From Atherix ibis (lineage: Eukaryota; Arthropoda; Insecta; Diptera; Athericidae), in assembly GCA_958298945.1 (NCBI GenBank), contig OY282607.1, positions 51,685,020 through 51,749,019 on the forward strand: a DNA stretch of 64,000 nt, written 5' to 3'. Of this stretch, positions 35,940 to 46,953 are shown piece after piece. The position numbers and the translations under genes were made by a program. Positions within the stretch are counted from its first letter, which is position 1. Each line of letters opens with the position of its first letter. Under the pieces are notes generated by a model. The model was not told where the DNA came from. It was given only the letters and a program-made list of their open reading frames with translations, and made no database searches.

Positions 35940-36359
35940 ACTGAGATTAATCTCAGTAACAATTAAATTATCATAGTAACTTTGATTTATCGACAATGAG
36001 TCAGCTGCGACTTTGTACGCCGTAGTTTTCAGTTCGACTTCAGTTAGTGAATTAGTTCAAGTTGCTTTAAGATACTGTCGAATGGACTGATTTGCCGCAA
36101 CTCCTAAAATTTTATAATTTCCAAACCTCACGTTTCATACCGAATTTTACAATATAATTTTATTTTTTCCACAAGATTTTAAAAATTGAAATCTAAGGCC
36201 TGAGTCAATACTTGTAGGAAGTAAAGTAAGCCTTGAAAACAATTCTGCCTAGAACGGCTCCAATACAATTCCGACGACAACGAGGAACGACAACTACAAC
36301 CGATCAATAAATTAAACGCAATTGCAGCTAGTAAAGAAACGTCATCTGAGATTAGTTTA
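35940..36359 (+). promoter_or_regulatory. Possible promoter or solo-LTR-like patch
   Basis: A slightly GC-richer patch contains the palindrome CTGAGATTAATCTCAG (35941-35956), two initiator-like motifs (TCAGTTCG near 36029, TCAGTTAG near 36042) and later CCGACGACAACGAGGAACGA and AATAAA. This resembles the leader of an LTR element or a 5' UTR, but no paired LTR, primer-binding site or coding region was found. Very tentative. Confidence 0.2.
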
Positions 36360-36967
36360 CCAGGTGTATATACTTAAATCCGCTGTTTTTAGTCAAAAAA
36401 ACACATGTTTTTTTTTATAGAAAACAAAAACAAATTTATTCAAAGCACTTGCCCTCGCTAGCTGCTCATCTTTCCCATCTCTCGGGCAAGTTGTGGATAC
36501 CACGCCAGAAAAAATCCTTCTCTTTCGAGGCAAACCACTCGTCAAGCCATTTTCGGACGTATTCGTAAGAATCGAATAGCTGCTCAGCGAGCGCGTGGCC
36601 CATCGACGAAAACAGGTGGTAGTCGGAAGGGGCCAAGTCTGGTGAATAAGCGGGGTCGGGTAGCACCTCCCAGTTGAGTGCATCTAAGTATTCGCCATAA
36701 GCCTCCATAAGCATTCGATGCGATTCGGCAGCCGATTTCTTCAAATTGAAGCAGAAAAGCAGATCTTCCCGCATATGCTCTTTTTCCGGATGTATGAGGT
36801 TACGAAAGAAAAAATGTATGATGTTGTACGAAACTGCTGACAGTGTGCACTGGTTAATGTTGACAGACGTCATACTCATAAAAAAAAGTACGGCGTGTCC
36901 ATAGTAGCTTAATACGCTCACTCACGCCATCTATGACCAAATAGCGGATTTAAGCATATATACCTGG
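36360..36967 (-). mobile_element. Mos1-like mariner, internally deleted
   Basis: Inverted repeats CCAGGTGTATATACTTAAAT (36360) and its complement ending ATATACCTGG (36967) are flanked by TA on both sides. At 608 bp it is about half of a full mariner. The minus strand reads the N-terminus (LLFCFNLKKSAAESHRMLM) joined in frame to the C-terminal half (WEVLPDPAYSPDLAPSDYHL). The central 200 or so residues, with the first two catalytic Asp, are missing. These sequences match the mauritiana subfamily (Mos1, and Desmar1 of Hessian fly). Confidence 0.9.
36466..36800 (-). pseudogene. Mos1-like transposase, in-frame deletion
   Basis: One uninterrupted frame joins residues near the N-terminus (EHMREDLLFCFNLKKSAAE, then MLMEAYGEYL) to the C-terminal part (DALNWEVLPDPAYSPDL, SSMGHALAEQLFDSYEYV, FWRGIHNLPERWER). 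Only the third catalytic Asp (PDLAPSD) remains. The stop after ERWER lies before the usual SDGKYFE end. The upstream extension of the open frame to 36921 is the leader, not transposase. Confidence 0.8.
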
Positions 36968-36969
36968 TA

Positions 36970-39900
36970 TTATTTATATTTTATGCTAAATTCAATTTTT
37001 AAGTTCTGTTAACCTTATGTGCAGTAACCTTCCAACAATATATATTGTATTGCAACGACAACGACAAAATTAGAAAATAGATAAAATTCAACGATAAAAT
37101 ATTGTGAAGATTTTATAAATTTTGACGTTGATTTATCGTTACCGATAATTGTTGTTATCGGAATTGTGTTTGAGCCTTAATAACGCCATCTCTAGCCATG
37201 TGTATTAGATGGAGAGGGAAGATACTACAAGAAGAGAAGTTAGGATTATCGATGCCTTAGGGTATGGTATGATATTTTTGGACTTATTCGCAAGAAAGAC
37301 ATCTGGTAACGGTTTATGGTACTATAGTGAAAAGTGACATCTGGTGACAACTGTACTTATTTTTTTATATAATTAGTTTACACGTGGAAATATGTTCTTT
37401 TAAAACCAGTACATTCCTCTCTAAATTTATTTGACCGCTTCGACTTGATTCAGGTCTTCAACAATTCTAAAAGCGGGGCAATTAAAAATAATTTTTTAAT
37501 AAAATACAAGAATAAAATTCTCTGAAAAATTAACAGTTCCGATGAAAATTTTTACTACAAACCAAAAACATTTAAGTTCAAAAAATTAAAAAGAATTCTA
37601 TTTTGACTGAATAGCGTAGGTGTGTATTCTCAAGAATATTTTTTTTTACTGCGTTAACGTTTTAGTACTCGGTAAAAATTTGAATTCTAAGGTGGGTCAG
37701 GACAATGGTAGGCTTCTTTTTTGGTGGCGGTTGGTGTGTGTGTCATCATCTTCGTCTGATATGGTGTTGTTTTGTTTTGTTGTAAATTTCATCACGTCGG
37801 CTTAAGAATCGATTTACGGAAGCGGAAATCAATGTCGGGCCAAGTTATGTCTTATCGTTTCATCTCTTTCTTCTTCACTTTCCACAACACCATAGATTGA
37901 CATTTCCACTTGTAGCGAAACCAAAAATATGTAGCAGCAGAATCACAAACACATACCACACCGCTGTGTGGGAGATGGCAGACTCTCCTTATTATAAGTC
38001 AACCAAATTCACTCTTGCGCTGTTCACAACGGCAATATGGGCTTATTAAATACAAGTATTGTTTTCGGAAAATGAAAAAAAAAGAATTATTTATTTGCCT
38101 TGTGAGAAGGGGGGAGGGGGGGGGGGGGTTGAATGGTGTCACCCACAAGTATTTTTCGTCCAAATAATTATTCCCTTGTTGCTCGCTGGCAGTAGCTAGG
38201 CACCACCAGTTTGCTACTGCTGGGTTCCAAAATCCTCTTGGGGTAAGTTCTAAAATTATAGCCAGGATAAAAAAAACGTTTCAATGCGCTTGCCGTTTCA
38301 ATAAAACCAACGATGCCAATTAAAAAAGGAAAAAGGAGAAAATTGGGTTTTTTTGAATATATAAATTAGACAAAAAAGAAGAAAAAAAAGATGAAAATTT
38401 ATCCAAAGTGGAGAGAGAGTTAAAAATTATGTTAAAAATCCAAAAACTTATTGCGCGCACATAATTAATTATTTGTATTAGTTATAGCTCTCACTCCCTT
38501 TCTCTCTTTCTCTCATTTTGTTGCTGTATCGCCACACTGTTCATATACACTCTCCTATATGGATTTACAATAGAATCGAGGGCGATACGAATACATTCGT
38601 GTGCAAATATTTTTTATAGATTTACAATGTGATTCGCCCTCTGCATCGTAGCACCACCAGTGCAAGTCCAGGTTAATTCGAAACGTTTATTGGTTGTTGA
38701 CTTTTTGGGTGAATATTATTTCCCCACCTGAATATTGGAATTAAAAATAATCACCCACATATTATTTTGCTGGTCTCAAAAGCAGGTGCAAGCAAGCCCC
38801 AGTGTAAGTTCAATATTAATTTTTAATCGAATTCGTTATGCCGCATAAAATTCATTACCGTTATGCGGAGACGTGATTGTATAAGTTCATTTTTTACTAG
38901 AATTATTAAAAAAATGTGTATATATGGACTCTCTGCCACATAATGTGTATTTTTATATGTGATATTACATATTCAGAATAAAATTTATTTAAAATAGCCG
39001 CAAATTAATATAGTTGCAGTTGTTAAATGAGATTTTTTTGCCAGAGAGACACATAGAAACTTGCGTCATACGAAGGCGATTCCCCATGATACATAAATAG
39101 AGTTATGTAAGCACACATGTACTCTCGTGCATTTGCCCAAGGAGGAGTTTCTACATATAAAAAGAGTGTACGCGCAGCAATTCTTAGCGCAAAATGTGCC
39201 AATGCTTGTATAAGAAATAAATAAATCTAAAAAAAAGTAAAACGATGGTACTAGATTCGCATACAAGAAAAATGAGTTCAACTACCAAAGAAAGCTTCAT
39301 AGCTCCATAGCTCATCGTTAATTTCTCCTCTCTATTAAATTTATACATCTGCCATTTACATGAAATGATTATTGGTATATAAATATCCCCTTCTCGTTTA
39401 TGTATTAAAGGCTTTTTCTTCGTCAGAATGAGATAGAAGCAACAGAAGACGAAATTTTGTACTGGCACTCAGCAGAAACTGAGTCGAGTTGAGTTAGTTA
39501 ATTTTGAACTTTTGTCGGGGTTCAGCGCGATTTGTAGTTAGCTAGAAATTATGTCTAAGTTAGAATAAATTAAAACCAAACAATTAAGAAACCAAAAAGA
39601 AGAAACCACACATCTAATATATAAAAAAAAATTTCATTTTCTATAATAATATAATTATAATAAAAAATAGCATAATTTCTGAATATAATTAATTGTTTTT
39701 CTGTTCTTCCGCAAAAAGAAAAGAGGTGACGGAAAAAAATTAGAATATAGTTTTTCTCCAATTTATTAAAAAAAGGCAATTAAAATATTGTACAAATTAT
39801 AAGAAAATATTGTAGTGCCTCCTAAGAACAAACATTAAAAATAGCAACAACAAAAAAAAACAAAACGAACGTCTATTAGGGTTTTTTTTTTAAACAGGGA

Positions 39901-41732
39901 TTTTCTTTTAACAGGCTTTTTTCTTCATATAATTTCAAACATTTTTCGAATCATAAATTAATGAGACCAAAAAAAATCGATCATATCAAGAGACTGAGTA
40001 TTAAAAGAAAAACCCTGTTTTTTGTAATAATTATCATTTTCTCTTAATTTTTTTTTCTTCGTTAAGGATTACCAGTGTGGATTAAAGAGACGTAAAAAAA
40101 TTGTGATAATAATTTTAAGAATATAATTTAAAAAAAAAAAACAAAATATACTAAGTATATTTATAATATACGGGGGAGAATAGAAAATCAATTTTTCTAT
40201 CAATGTATTAACCGAAAAAAAATAATTAAGAATTTAAAAAAGAAAAATTAAGCAGAGCTACTGTAGAAGAACTAGTAGAGAAAAGAGAAAGACCGAGTGA
40301 GAGAAATATACAATAGGCAAGTAGGAGGAATCCGATCGTACCATTTTTGTTTCGTGCTAATAATAAAAAATAACTAGAAATTTTAGCAAATTGTTTAAAA
40401 AAAAGAGGAAAATTGAGCGATTTAAAAAAAAATTGTGCAATAATTCATTCGTAATTCGAAAAGATATTTAAGAAAAATAATATTTTAAAAATGCATTTTA
40501 TATATTATAATTTTCATTTTGTTTTGTGGGAGGAATTCTATTTTATTGCCATATCAAATGGCGTCTGAGATATTCCACCCTTTTTTTGCCTCATAATAAG
40601 TAAAAAAAATATTTTGAAGAGTAAAAGAAAATTATTCTTAATTTGCCTAGAACCGGCTTGTTTTTATCTTCCTTTTTTTTTTGTTGAATAAGCAAGTTGA
40701 ATTTTCAGAAAAGAAAACTATTTTGGTGTTGCCATACAGACGGATATTATAATAAATGCGTAGTTATTATTTTAACTCGTTACTTTTTTATATTCTACAT
40801 TCATTTGATCATATTTAAATTAATTGATTATTATTTTGCTTTTATAAACTCTCAATGCAAGCCGTTTTTGATGTATTAAATCATATTTTTTTTTACTAAT
40901 ATTGCAACTATTCTTTCATTGTGAGTCATTGATTGATTTTTACAATCGGCTAGTCGCCATCATACACACCATCATTATAGATTCTTTTTAGCAATACTCC
41001 AGCAAAAGATGGACATAAAAATAGGTATCTTTAATCTAAAATTGCGTTTATCTCAACATTTTTTTGTTTTTGAAGACAATGTACCAGCTGCCTTATAGAT
41101 AATTTTTTTTGAAAAACTATTAACATAAGTCTTGGGGAAACAATTTTCTGTGTAAAAAAAGATTATATAAGAGGTTTTTTATTCATGAAAAATTTCTGGT
41201 AGCAATTAAAAAATATTAACTCTTAAAATGTACCTAAAGAAAAGTTTTAGAAAATTTAAATTGTTACTAGAAAGCTTTTTGTATAAAAAAAAGGATGAAA
41301 ACAGAAAAGTAATTTTTTTTACAAAGAAAATTAGGCTAAAAAAAATATTTTTAATACTTAATTTTTTGCTGAATTCAAATTTTCGCAAAAAAAATGTCAA
41401 TTCAATTTGGTTAATTTTAGTAAAATTATCAGTTTTTAACTTTTACAAAAATTGAAGGAATAATCAATATGGCAGCAACACTATTTCACAGTTATTTGGA
41501 GCGCATTCTTTATTTTGTATTATTTTTTACTCTATTTTCTTTATTGAAAATATAGTTTTCTCATTTTTGTTAATTAATAAATATAAAAGATGGAATATAT
41601 TTCTTAAATTCAAATATTTAAAGCAACTATAACATATTCTAATTAAAAATAAAAAAAAAACAGTGAAAACAAAAAAACTTATTGTACTATTTTTTTTTAA
41701 ATTCTTTTTTTTCGAAATTCCGTTCTCTACTT
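36970..41732. other. AT-rich noncoding DNA upstream of 14-3-3 zeta
   Basis: About 4.8 kb without a recognisable coding gene or transposon. It holds a G-rich tract (38108-38128) and a patch at 39465-39560 with motifs like a 5' leader (GAGTCGAGTTGAGTTAG). It is rich in A and T runs. It could be part of a long 5' intron or intergenic region of 14-3-3 zeta. Confidence 0.4.
38108..38128 (+). repeat. G-rich tract
   Basis: Two uninterrupted G runs separated by a single A, in a region that is otherwise very AT-rich. It could form a G-quadruplex. Confidence 0.7.
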
Positions 41733-42150
41733 ATTTTCTTTACTTAAAAACCGTCTGCGAGTTGATAAAAATATTAATTTAAATTTTCAAAAAAAATTGT
41801 CCAGAAAAAAAGGGAACCGCCGTTACTGCTACTAATGCTGCTGTCATAATTTTTCTAATAGCACAATGAGTCATAGGCGAATCCACCAATACTGTCCAGA
41901 CAAATGTTTTTTAAATTCCTTATTAGAAATTCCTTTTTCTACTTTTTTTTAAACTAATTTTCTTTACTTAAAAACCGTCTGCGAGTTGATAAAAATATTA
42001 ATTCAAATTTTCAAAAAAAAAATTTGTCCAGAAAAAAAGGGAATTGCCGTCACTGCTACTACTGCTGCTGTCGTCATTTTTCTCATAGCACAATGAGTCA
42101 TAGGCGAAACCACCAATACTGTCCAAGCAAATCTTTTTTAAACTATGCGG
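41733..42150 (+). repeat. 224-bp tandem duplication
   Basis: Two adjacent units with an offset of 224 bp. Both contain TTAAAAACCGTCTGCGAG, GTCCAGAAAAAAAGGGAA, CTGCTACTAMTGCTGCTGTC and GCACAATGAGTCATAGGCGA, in the same order, ending at CCACCAATACTGTCCA. A few substitutions and small indels separate them. No coding potential is apparent. It is not related to the transposons in the window. Confidence 0.85.
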
Positions 42151-43977
42151 GCAAATATTACCACCCATTTATAATACACCCACACAAACACACTCATCTA
42201 TTTTGATCATGCAAAATTGCATTTTATTATAGACACACTCGACTAGAGTTCGCCATGTATTCGTATCCACATAACAAAATGGGCCCCTAATACATACATA
42301 ATATTTATGTATGGTAGCCTAGCCGCATTGCACTGCACTTGCTCTATTCGCGGTGACCCCGTCTGATAGTTTCGTTAGCGAAATAGAAGAGAATCGCATC
42401 GATTTTAATGCAGACACTGTTAGAGTCTTAATAAATTGAACGTACAGACATACCTCCGTCCGAACCCTTTATGAAAAGGTACGTGGGAAACTGGAAGTAG
42501 AGAAAATAGCTAATAATAATATTCATTTATCAATTAAAGTGGGTGATTTTTTTTTAACTTAATTGAAAATATAACTAATTGAATTTGTTTGGTTTTTTCT
42601 ATTAATTAAAGGAAGAAGGGAATTTTTAGCACAATAGCAATGATTTCTTTGACGTAGTAATAAAGTTGAAGGTTCTGCTAATATTAAAAAAATAGTTTAA
42701 TTTTGTTCGTATTTTCTCCTTTTTTTCTATATAAATAAATTTTTTTCTTAAGTGGTGCAAACTGTACTTTTTTTTAAAAATTCTGTGAAGTGTTACAAAA
42801 AGGCATAAAGTAAAAAAAAATGCAGAAAAAAATATAAGTTTTTTAACAACTTAAAAAAAATTATGCACAAAATATTTATAGTAAAAATTAATAAAAACTA
42901 TTTTTGTTGTTGACAGTTTTCAATTATTTTCAGAAATAAATAAAAAGCACTCTTCTTCGTATTCTTGTTATTCACCCTCTCTCTTGTTTTTTCTCCCTTT
43001 CCACTTGTTTGTTACTCTTTTTTTTTCTCTTATTGGCTATCGATTCATTTACATTACGGCTTTTTAAACAATTAAAATAAGATAAGCGAAAAGGAAAGAA
43101 GAGCGGAGAAAAAGTTATCAAAAATAAACAGTTAATTTTCATAGAATATAAAATGTTTAATTCATAACTCTTTATTTAAATCTTTAATTTTTTCTATATT
43201 TGATATTGTATGTTTGTTTTCTTTGTTTTTTATAAAAAAAATTCTAATATTATATAGGCTTTTTTTTGTTGTAAAAAACTATATTGCAATTGATTGAAGA
43301 AAAATTCATATATTTTAATATTTCTAAAATAATTGAAGATTATCTTCAAATGATTTGGATTTGTATTATGTAGAGTGACTATTAAAAACAATTTTCCAAG
43401 CTAAAATGTGTTATTCATGAAATGACTGAAATTATAGTCAAAAATTTAAGAAAAAACGAATTTATAATTTGTTCTCTGTCAAAAGACAATCAATTAACAC
43501 TATATATAAGTTGGTCATGGTATCTAATGTTCTTAATCATAACGGGGCTTGGTGATAAAATTCCATTTAAATACTAGATTTTACGTCAATTAATAATAAG
43601 TATTTACTTTTAAACACTTCTAATAATTTGCATTTTTTATCTAAATTTTTATGATTGTGTGTTTATGATTTTTAGATTGAATTTTAAATGACGCAAGCTT
43701 ACCACCACAACACCACCGCCTCCTCTTAACTTCCTTTACATCCGTCTCATATGTTCGCATTCACAAACTAACCATTGTCCGTCTTCTTCTCCTATTGCCG
43801 TTCGGGTACATTTTGAATAAATTATTTTTTTATATATTTTTGTTTTTTGTTTGTTTGTGGGCAATTTGTGAACAATTTCTTAAATCGTGAGGAAACTCAT
43901 ATAATATTTTTTTAAATTCCTTTTTTTTTATTCAATATTGGTTATATTTGATTTAAAAATTCTCTTCAAATTATATT
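42151..43977. other. AT-rich noncoding DNA
   Basis: No gene or repeat supported. Confidence 0.45.
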
Positions 43978-44194
43978 CGAGGTATGTATAAAAAGTATCG
44001 CGAATTTTGAATTTCCGCGGGTTACGTATATTCGATTTTCGATTTTTTGTGGCGTTATGTTGGTACTCAAATCTCTCACTTATGTCGACAAGTTCGGCCA
44101 TTTTGAATGTTCAGTTAATTTTTGACAGCTCGAAAATCAAATATACGTAACCCGCGGAAATTCAAAATTCGCGATACTTTTTGAACAGACCTCG
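43978..44194. mobile_element. 217-bp mariner MITE (family A)
   Basis: Both ends carry family A inverted repeats (CGAGGTATGTATAAAAAGTA and its counterpart ending in TTTGAACAGACCTCG). The inverted repeat extends about 65 bp inward (GCGAATTTTGAATTTCCGCG, GGGTTACGTATATTCGATTTT). The short centre (GTTATGTTGGTACTCA, AGTTCGGCCATTTTGAATGT) is the leader of the family A elements. The right side is followed by TA (44195-44196); the left has TT in its place. No coding sequence. Confidence 0.88.
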
Positions 44195-44475
44195 TATATC
44201 GGACATGGAGTCGGCAAGAATGACCTCATACTCGTGGCGCTACACAATGTCCTCTAGATCTTGTTTTAAGAACCTTACAACAACAACAAAAATGCCGAGA
44301 ACAATTTTCTGTTTAAAATACATTTGTGTAATTATGTATGTTAGGAACTAAGAAGTTTTTAAAAAAAAATATTTTCAACAATTTGCGCATATCACGAATT
44401 ACAATAATAAATGTTATTGAAAGAATTTTGTTGTTTGGGAGGTAAACAAAAAAAATGGGGACGTAGGGTAGCATA
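44195..44475. other. Spacer
   Basis: No gene recognised in this short spacer between two DNA transposons. Confidence 0.35.
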
Positions 44476-45420
44476 CAGGTTATTTCAATTGAAGTGTAAT
44501 GAATATTTTGTATTTTTTTGAATATTTGCAGACCTAATGCATTACACTTCATTTGATTTTACTTTTAACATGTCGGCTTTGAACAGGATCACTGTGTCCA
44601 ATTTGTCGACGAACGGATTGCAAGAAGCTCGAAAAACAGTTTGTGGAATTTTGTTCTATTCACGGACAAGTTTACGCTTCATGACTTCAACACTGTCGTA
44701 TTTCTTTGTTACAGCCCTTGCTGAGTCTATTGGCTTGAGATCAGGCGATGATGACGAAGGCTAATCAATCGCCCTATAAAATAAAGCCTAGAACCTTGTT
44801 TCACAGTCAAAACTGGTTTATTATGCCTCCGTGAGCGCATGTCGAGTACTAGTGAAAAATCCAATGGTGTGCTTTGAATAATTTTGTTGCCCAAAATTTC
44901 ACACGACCTTCCAAAACCAATTCTTGATAAATGAACTGGTTGATTTTCACATTTTTAGGTAAATATATTAAGAGAGTTTTGTCTATTTGCTGTTATCCTA
45001 GGCCAAATGACCACAGGAAATGTTCCTTCAACCAAGCGCTATCGTTCTGCTTGTTCACAAATTGCTGCACAGTGAAAACTTTCTCGTCACTGAGGAGACA
45101 GCTTTATAAATGGCCGCAAACGAACTTTAACGCCTTCGATCCACCGGGGCCACATTTCTTCTGAACATCCAAAAAGTTTTGAATGTTTTAAATTTTGAAA
45201 AATTCGGTCCATGATTGCGGCGGACATCTTGAAAACGGGAAAGGAGGTCCCAGTCGATCGAGGGTCACACCACACGTGTCCTTATTTTATGGTCGCAACT
45301 GGAAAATATGATTCACAGAATTATAATTGCGCCTGTTGAAGAAGAAGGTTTGACATTTCGATTTGGCGTTCCTGAGATACAACAGCTTGAAGTTTGTTAC
45401 ACTTCAATTGAAATACACTG
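44476..45420 (-). mobile_element. maT-like (DD37D) Tc1/mariner remnant
   Basis: Inverted repeats CAGGTTATTTCAATTGAAGT (44476, after TA) and CACTTCAATTGAAATACACTG (ending 45420). Minus-strand coding scraps, in order: TSFPVFKMSAAIMDRI (about 45260), LSDEKVFTVQQFVNKQND with the first catalytic Asp (about 45090-45030), WSFGL, NVKINQFIYQELVLEGRVKFWATK (about 44950-44880), then SSPDLKPIDSARAV (about 44750) and a C-terminal tail. The second catalytic position reads Tyr in a stop-containing scrap. The spacing of related proteins suggests DD37D, but this copy is too decayed to prove it. A second copy of the inverted-repeat motif lies inward at 44537-44553. Confidence 0.65.
44537..45275 (-). pseudogene. 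maT-like transposase remnant
   Basis: Readable only in pieces, with several stops and frame changes. The block SDEKVFTVQQFVNKQNDSAW is well kept and contains the first Asp of the catalytic triad. PSSSPDLKPID contains the third. The N-terminal HTH is partly kept in the frame 45275-45087. It cannot give an active protein. Confidence 0.55.
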
Positions 45421-45669
45421 CAAAGAAATCATGTTGGAACAATTTGTATTGTATTTCTCATCATAATATTTTAATAAATTTTGAATATTTAGTGAATTAA
45501 AAAACCAGTTTAACTACAGTAATTTTTGTTACGATAATTTTATATTACTGACGGGATTTAAACCCCACTGTAATTGTATTTTTTATCAGAATAAATAAAC
45601 ACGCAAGATTGTTTAATAGTATGTTCAGCCACTTGAAAGGAAAAAAAACAAATTTGATAATAATATATT
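45421..45669. other. Spacer
   Basis: Nothing recognised. Confidence 0.35.
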
Positions 45670-46953
45670 TGATTACCTGAAGGAAGTGATGGTGACCACC
45701 TTGATAATGACATATTCTCTAGAAATCGTTAAAGGAACAATTTAATTTATCACGACCGCTGAGGACTTTCAAAATATAGTTTTCGATGGATGAATCCAAA
45801 TTGTAGATCTGGAGAAAAGATGCTACCCAAAGCTGTGGTAACAATCGTTAATCAAGTCGGTGGCTCGATTGTACTTTGGGGAGAGTAGGACACTTGATGA
45901 CAATCAAGGAATATTTAAAAAAAATACAGTAGAAGCCACCAGGACTTCGGTTAATTATTGCAGGATTGGTTATGCAGTAGGAAAATGATCCTAAACATAC
46001 TTTGAAATTATATAGAGACAAACTGAAAAATAAAAAAAATAAGGCACTTTGGAAAATATGTTTTATTAGGTTGTCAAGAAAGTGATTTCGTTGTTTCCCG
46101 ACAGAGGACTTAATTGTAATTTTTTCACAATCAACTTCAAAGTTAAGCCGCATAATCATATGTATTTTGACAGCTAACATAGCATGGCTTGCTAGTGAAA
46201 TATTCTATTGATTCTGCATAGTAGTTTTTGGTTGATACCCTTTTAAATATGGAAATATTTAAAGTAAAAAACAGCATTTTCGGCATTGCTTTTTTAAATA
46301 TGGAAAAAAAGCAATGCCGAAAATGCTGTTTTTAAATATGGAAAGTAAAAAACAGCATTTTCGGCATTTTTAGTTTTTTACTATAGAAAACATAAAAAAT
46401 GCTGTTCAAGTGAGCGCCAGTGACAAAACTCGTTTGCAAAATTTTGATCTCGAAGAATGCACCACGGTCTGGAAGGCCAGTTGAAGCTGATGAAGACACA
46501 ATAAAGGCATTAATTGATGCAAACCGGCGAATAACAACTCGTGAGATAGCTGAGAGATTAAATTTACCGATCATTTGAAACGGCTAAGTTTAATCTCAAA
46601 GCTCGACATATAGGTTCCTCATCTTCTTACGGAAAACAATTTGTGCCGTCGCATTGACGTTTGGGTTTTGCTTCTCAAACGCCAAGAAAATGATCCATTT
46701 TTGAAGCGTATCATCACTGGGGATGAGAAATGGGTTATCTACAACAATGTTAAGCGCAAAAGATCCTGGAGTAGAAAACATGAACCGGTTCACAGCACTA
46801 CTTCGAACAAATTGAAAGAAAAAAGGCCAATAAATAAATTAGGTTATTCGGAAAGTAATTTTGTAATGAAACGAAATTACTTTCCGGACAACCCAATATT
46901 TAACTTTCCCCCTAAAGCAAAGTTGCCGTATACTTTTGACCTGCAATGTACAG
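45670..46953 (+). mobile_element. Tc1-like remnant split by a mariner
   Basis: On the + strand 45740-46060 reads decayed Tc1 transposase: FSMDESKL and GGSIVLWG equivalents, and ENDPKHTLKLYRDKLKNKK (about 45980-46040), where a TAG replaces the Gln usually before END. A family B mariner then interrupts it (46066-46896). Beyond it, at about 46929-46950, lies a Tc1-type terminal repeat, TATACTTTTGACCTGCAATG. The left end was not found. The same terminal motif occurs alone at 54549-54572. Confidence 0.62.
46066..46896 (+). mobile_element. Rearranged family B mariner, copy 4
   Basis: Ends TTAGGTTGTCAAGAAAGTGA (46066, after TA) and ...CCGGACAACCCAA (46896, before TA). The 831-bp body on the + strand retains HTH scraps (FDLEE then SGRPVEADEDTIKALIDANR, about 46445-46525) and ENDPFLKRIITGDEKWVIYNN (46689-46750) with the first catalytic Asp. 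The rest of the catalytic domain is missing. The 5' part holds an inverted triplication of the start-codon region (46240-46375). The 3' end holds two inverted repeats back to back (46838-46896). Confidence 0.82.

Noticed and set aside
39465..39560. Possible distal promoter with GAGTCGAGTTGAGTTAG
   Set aside because: Only a weak leader-like composition. No clear initiator, TATA or donor arrangement.
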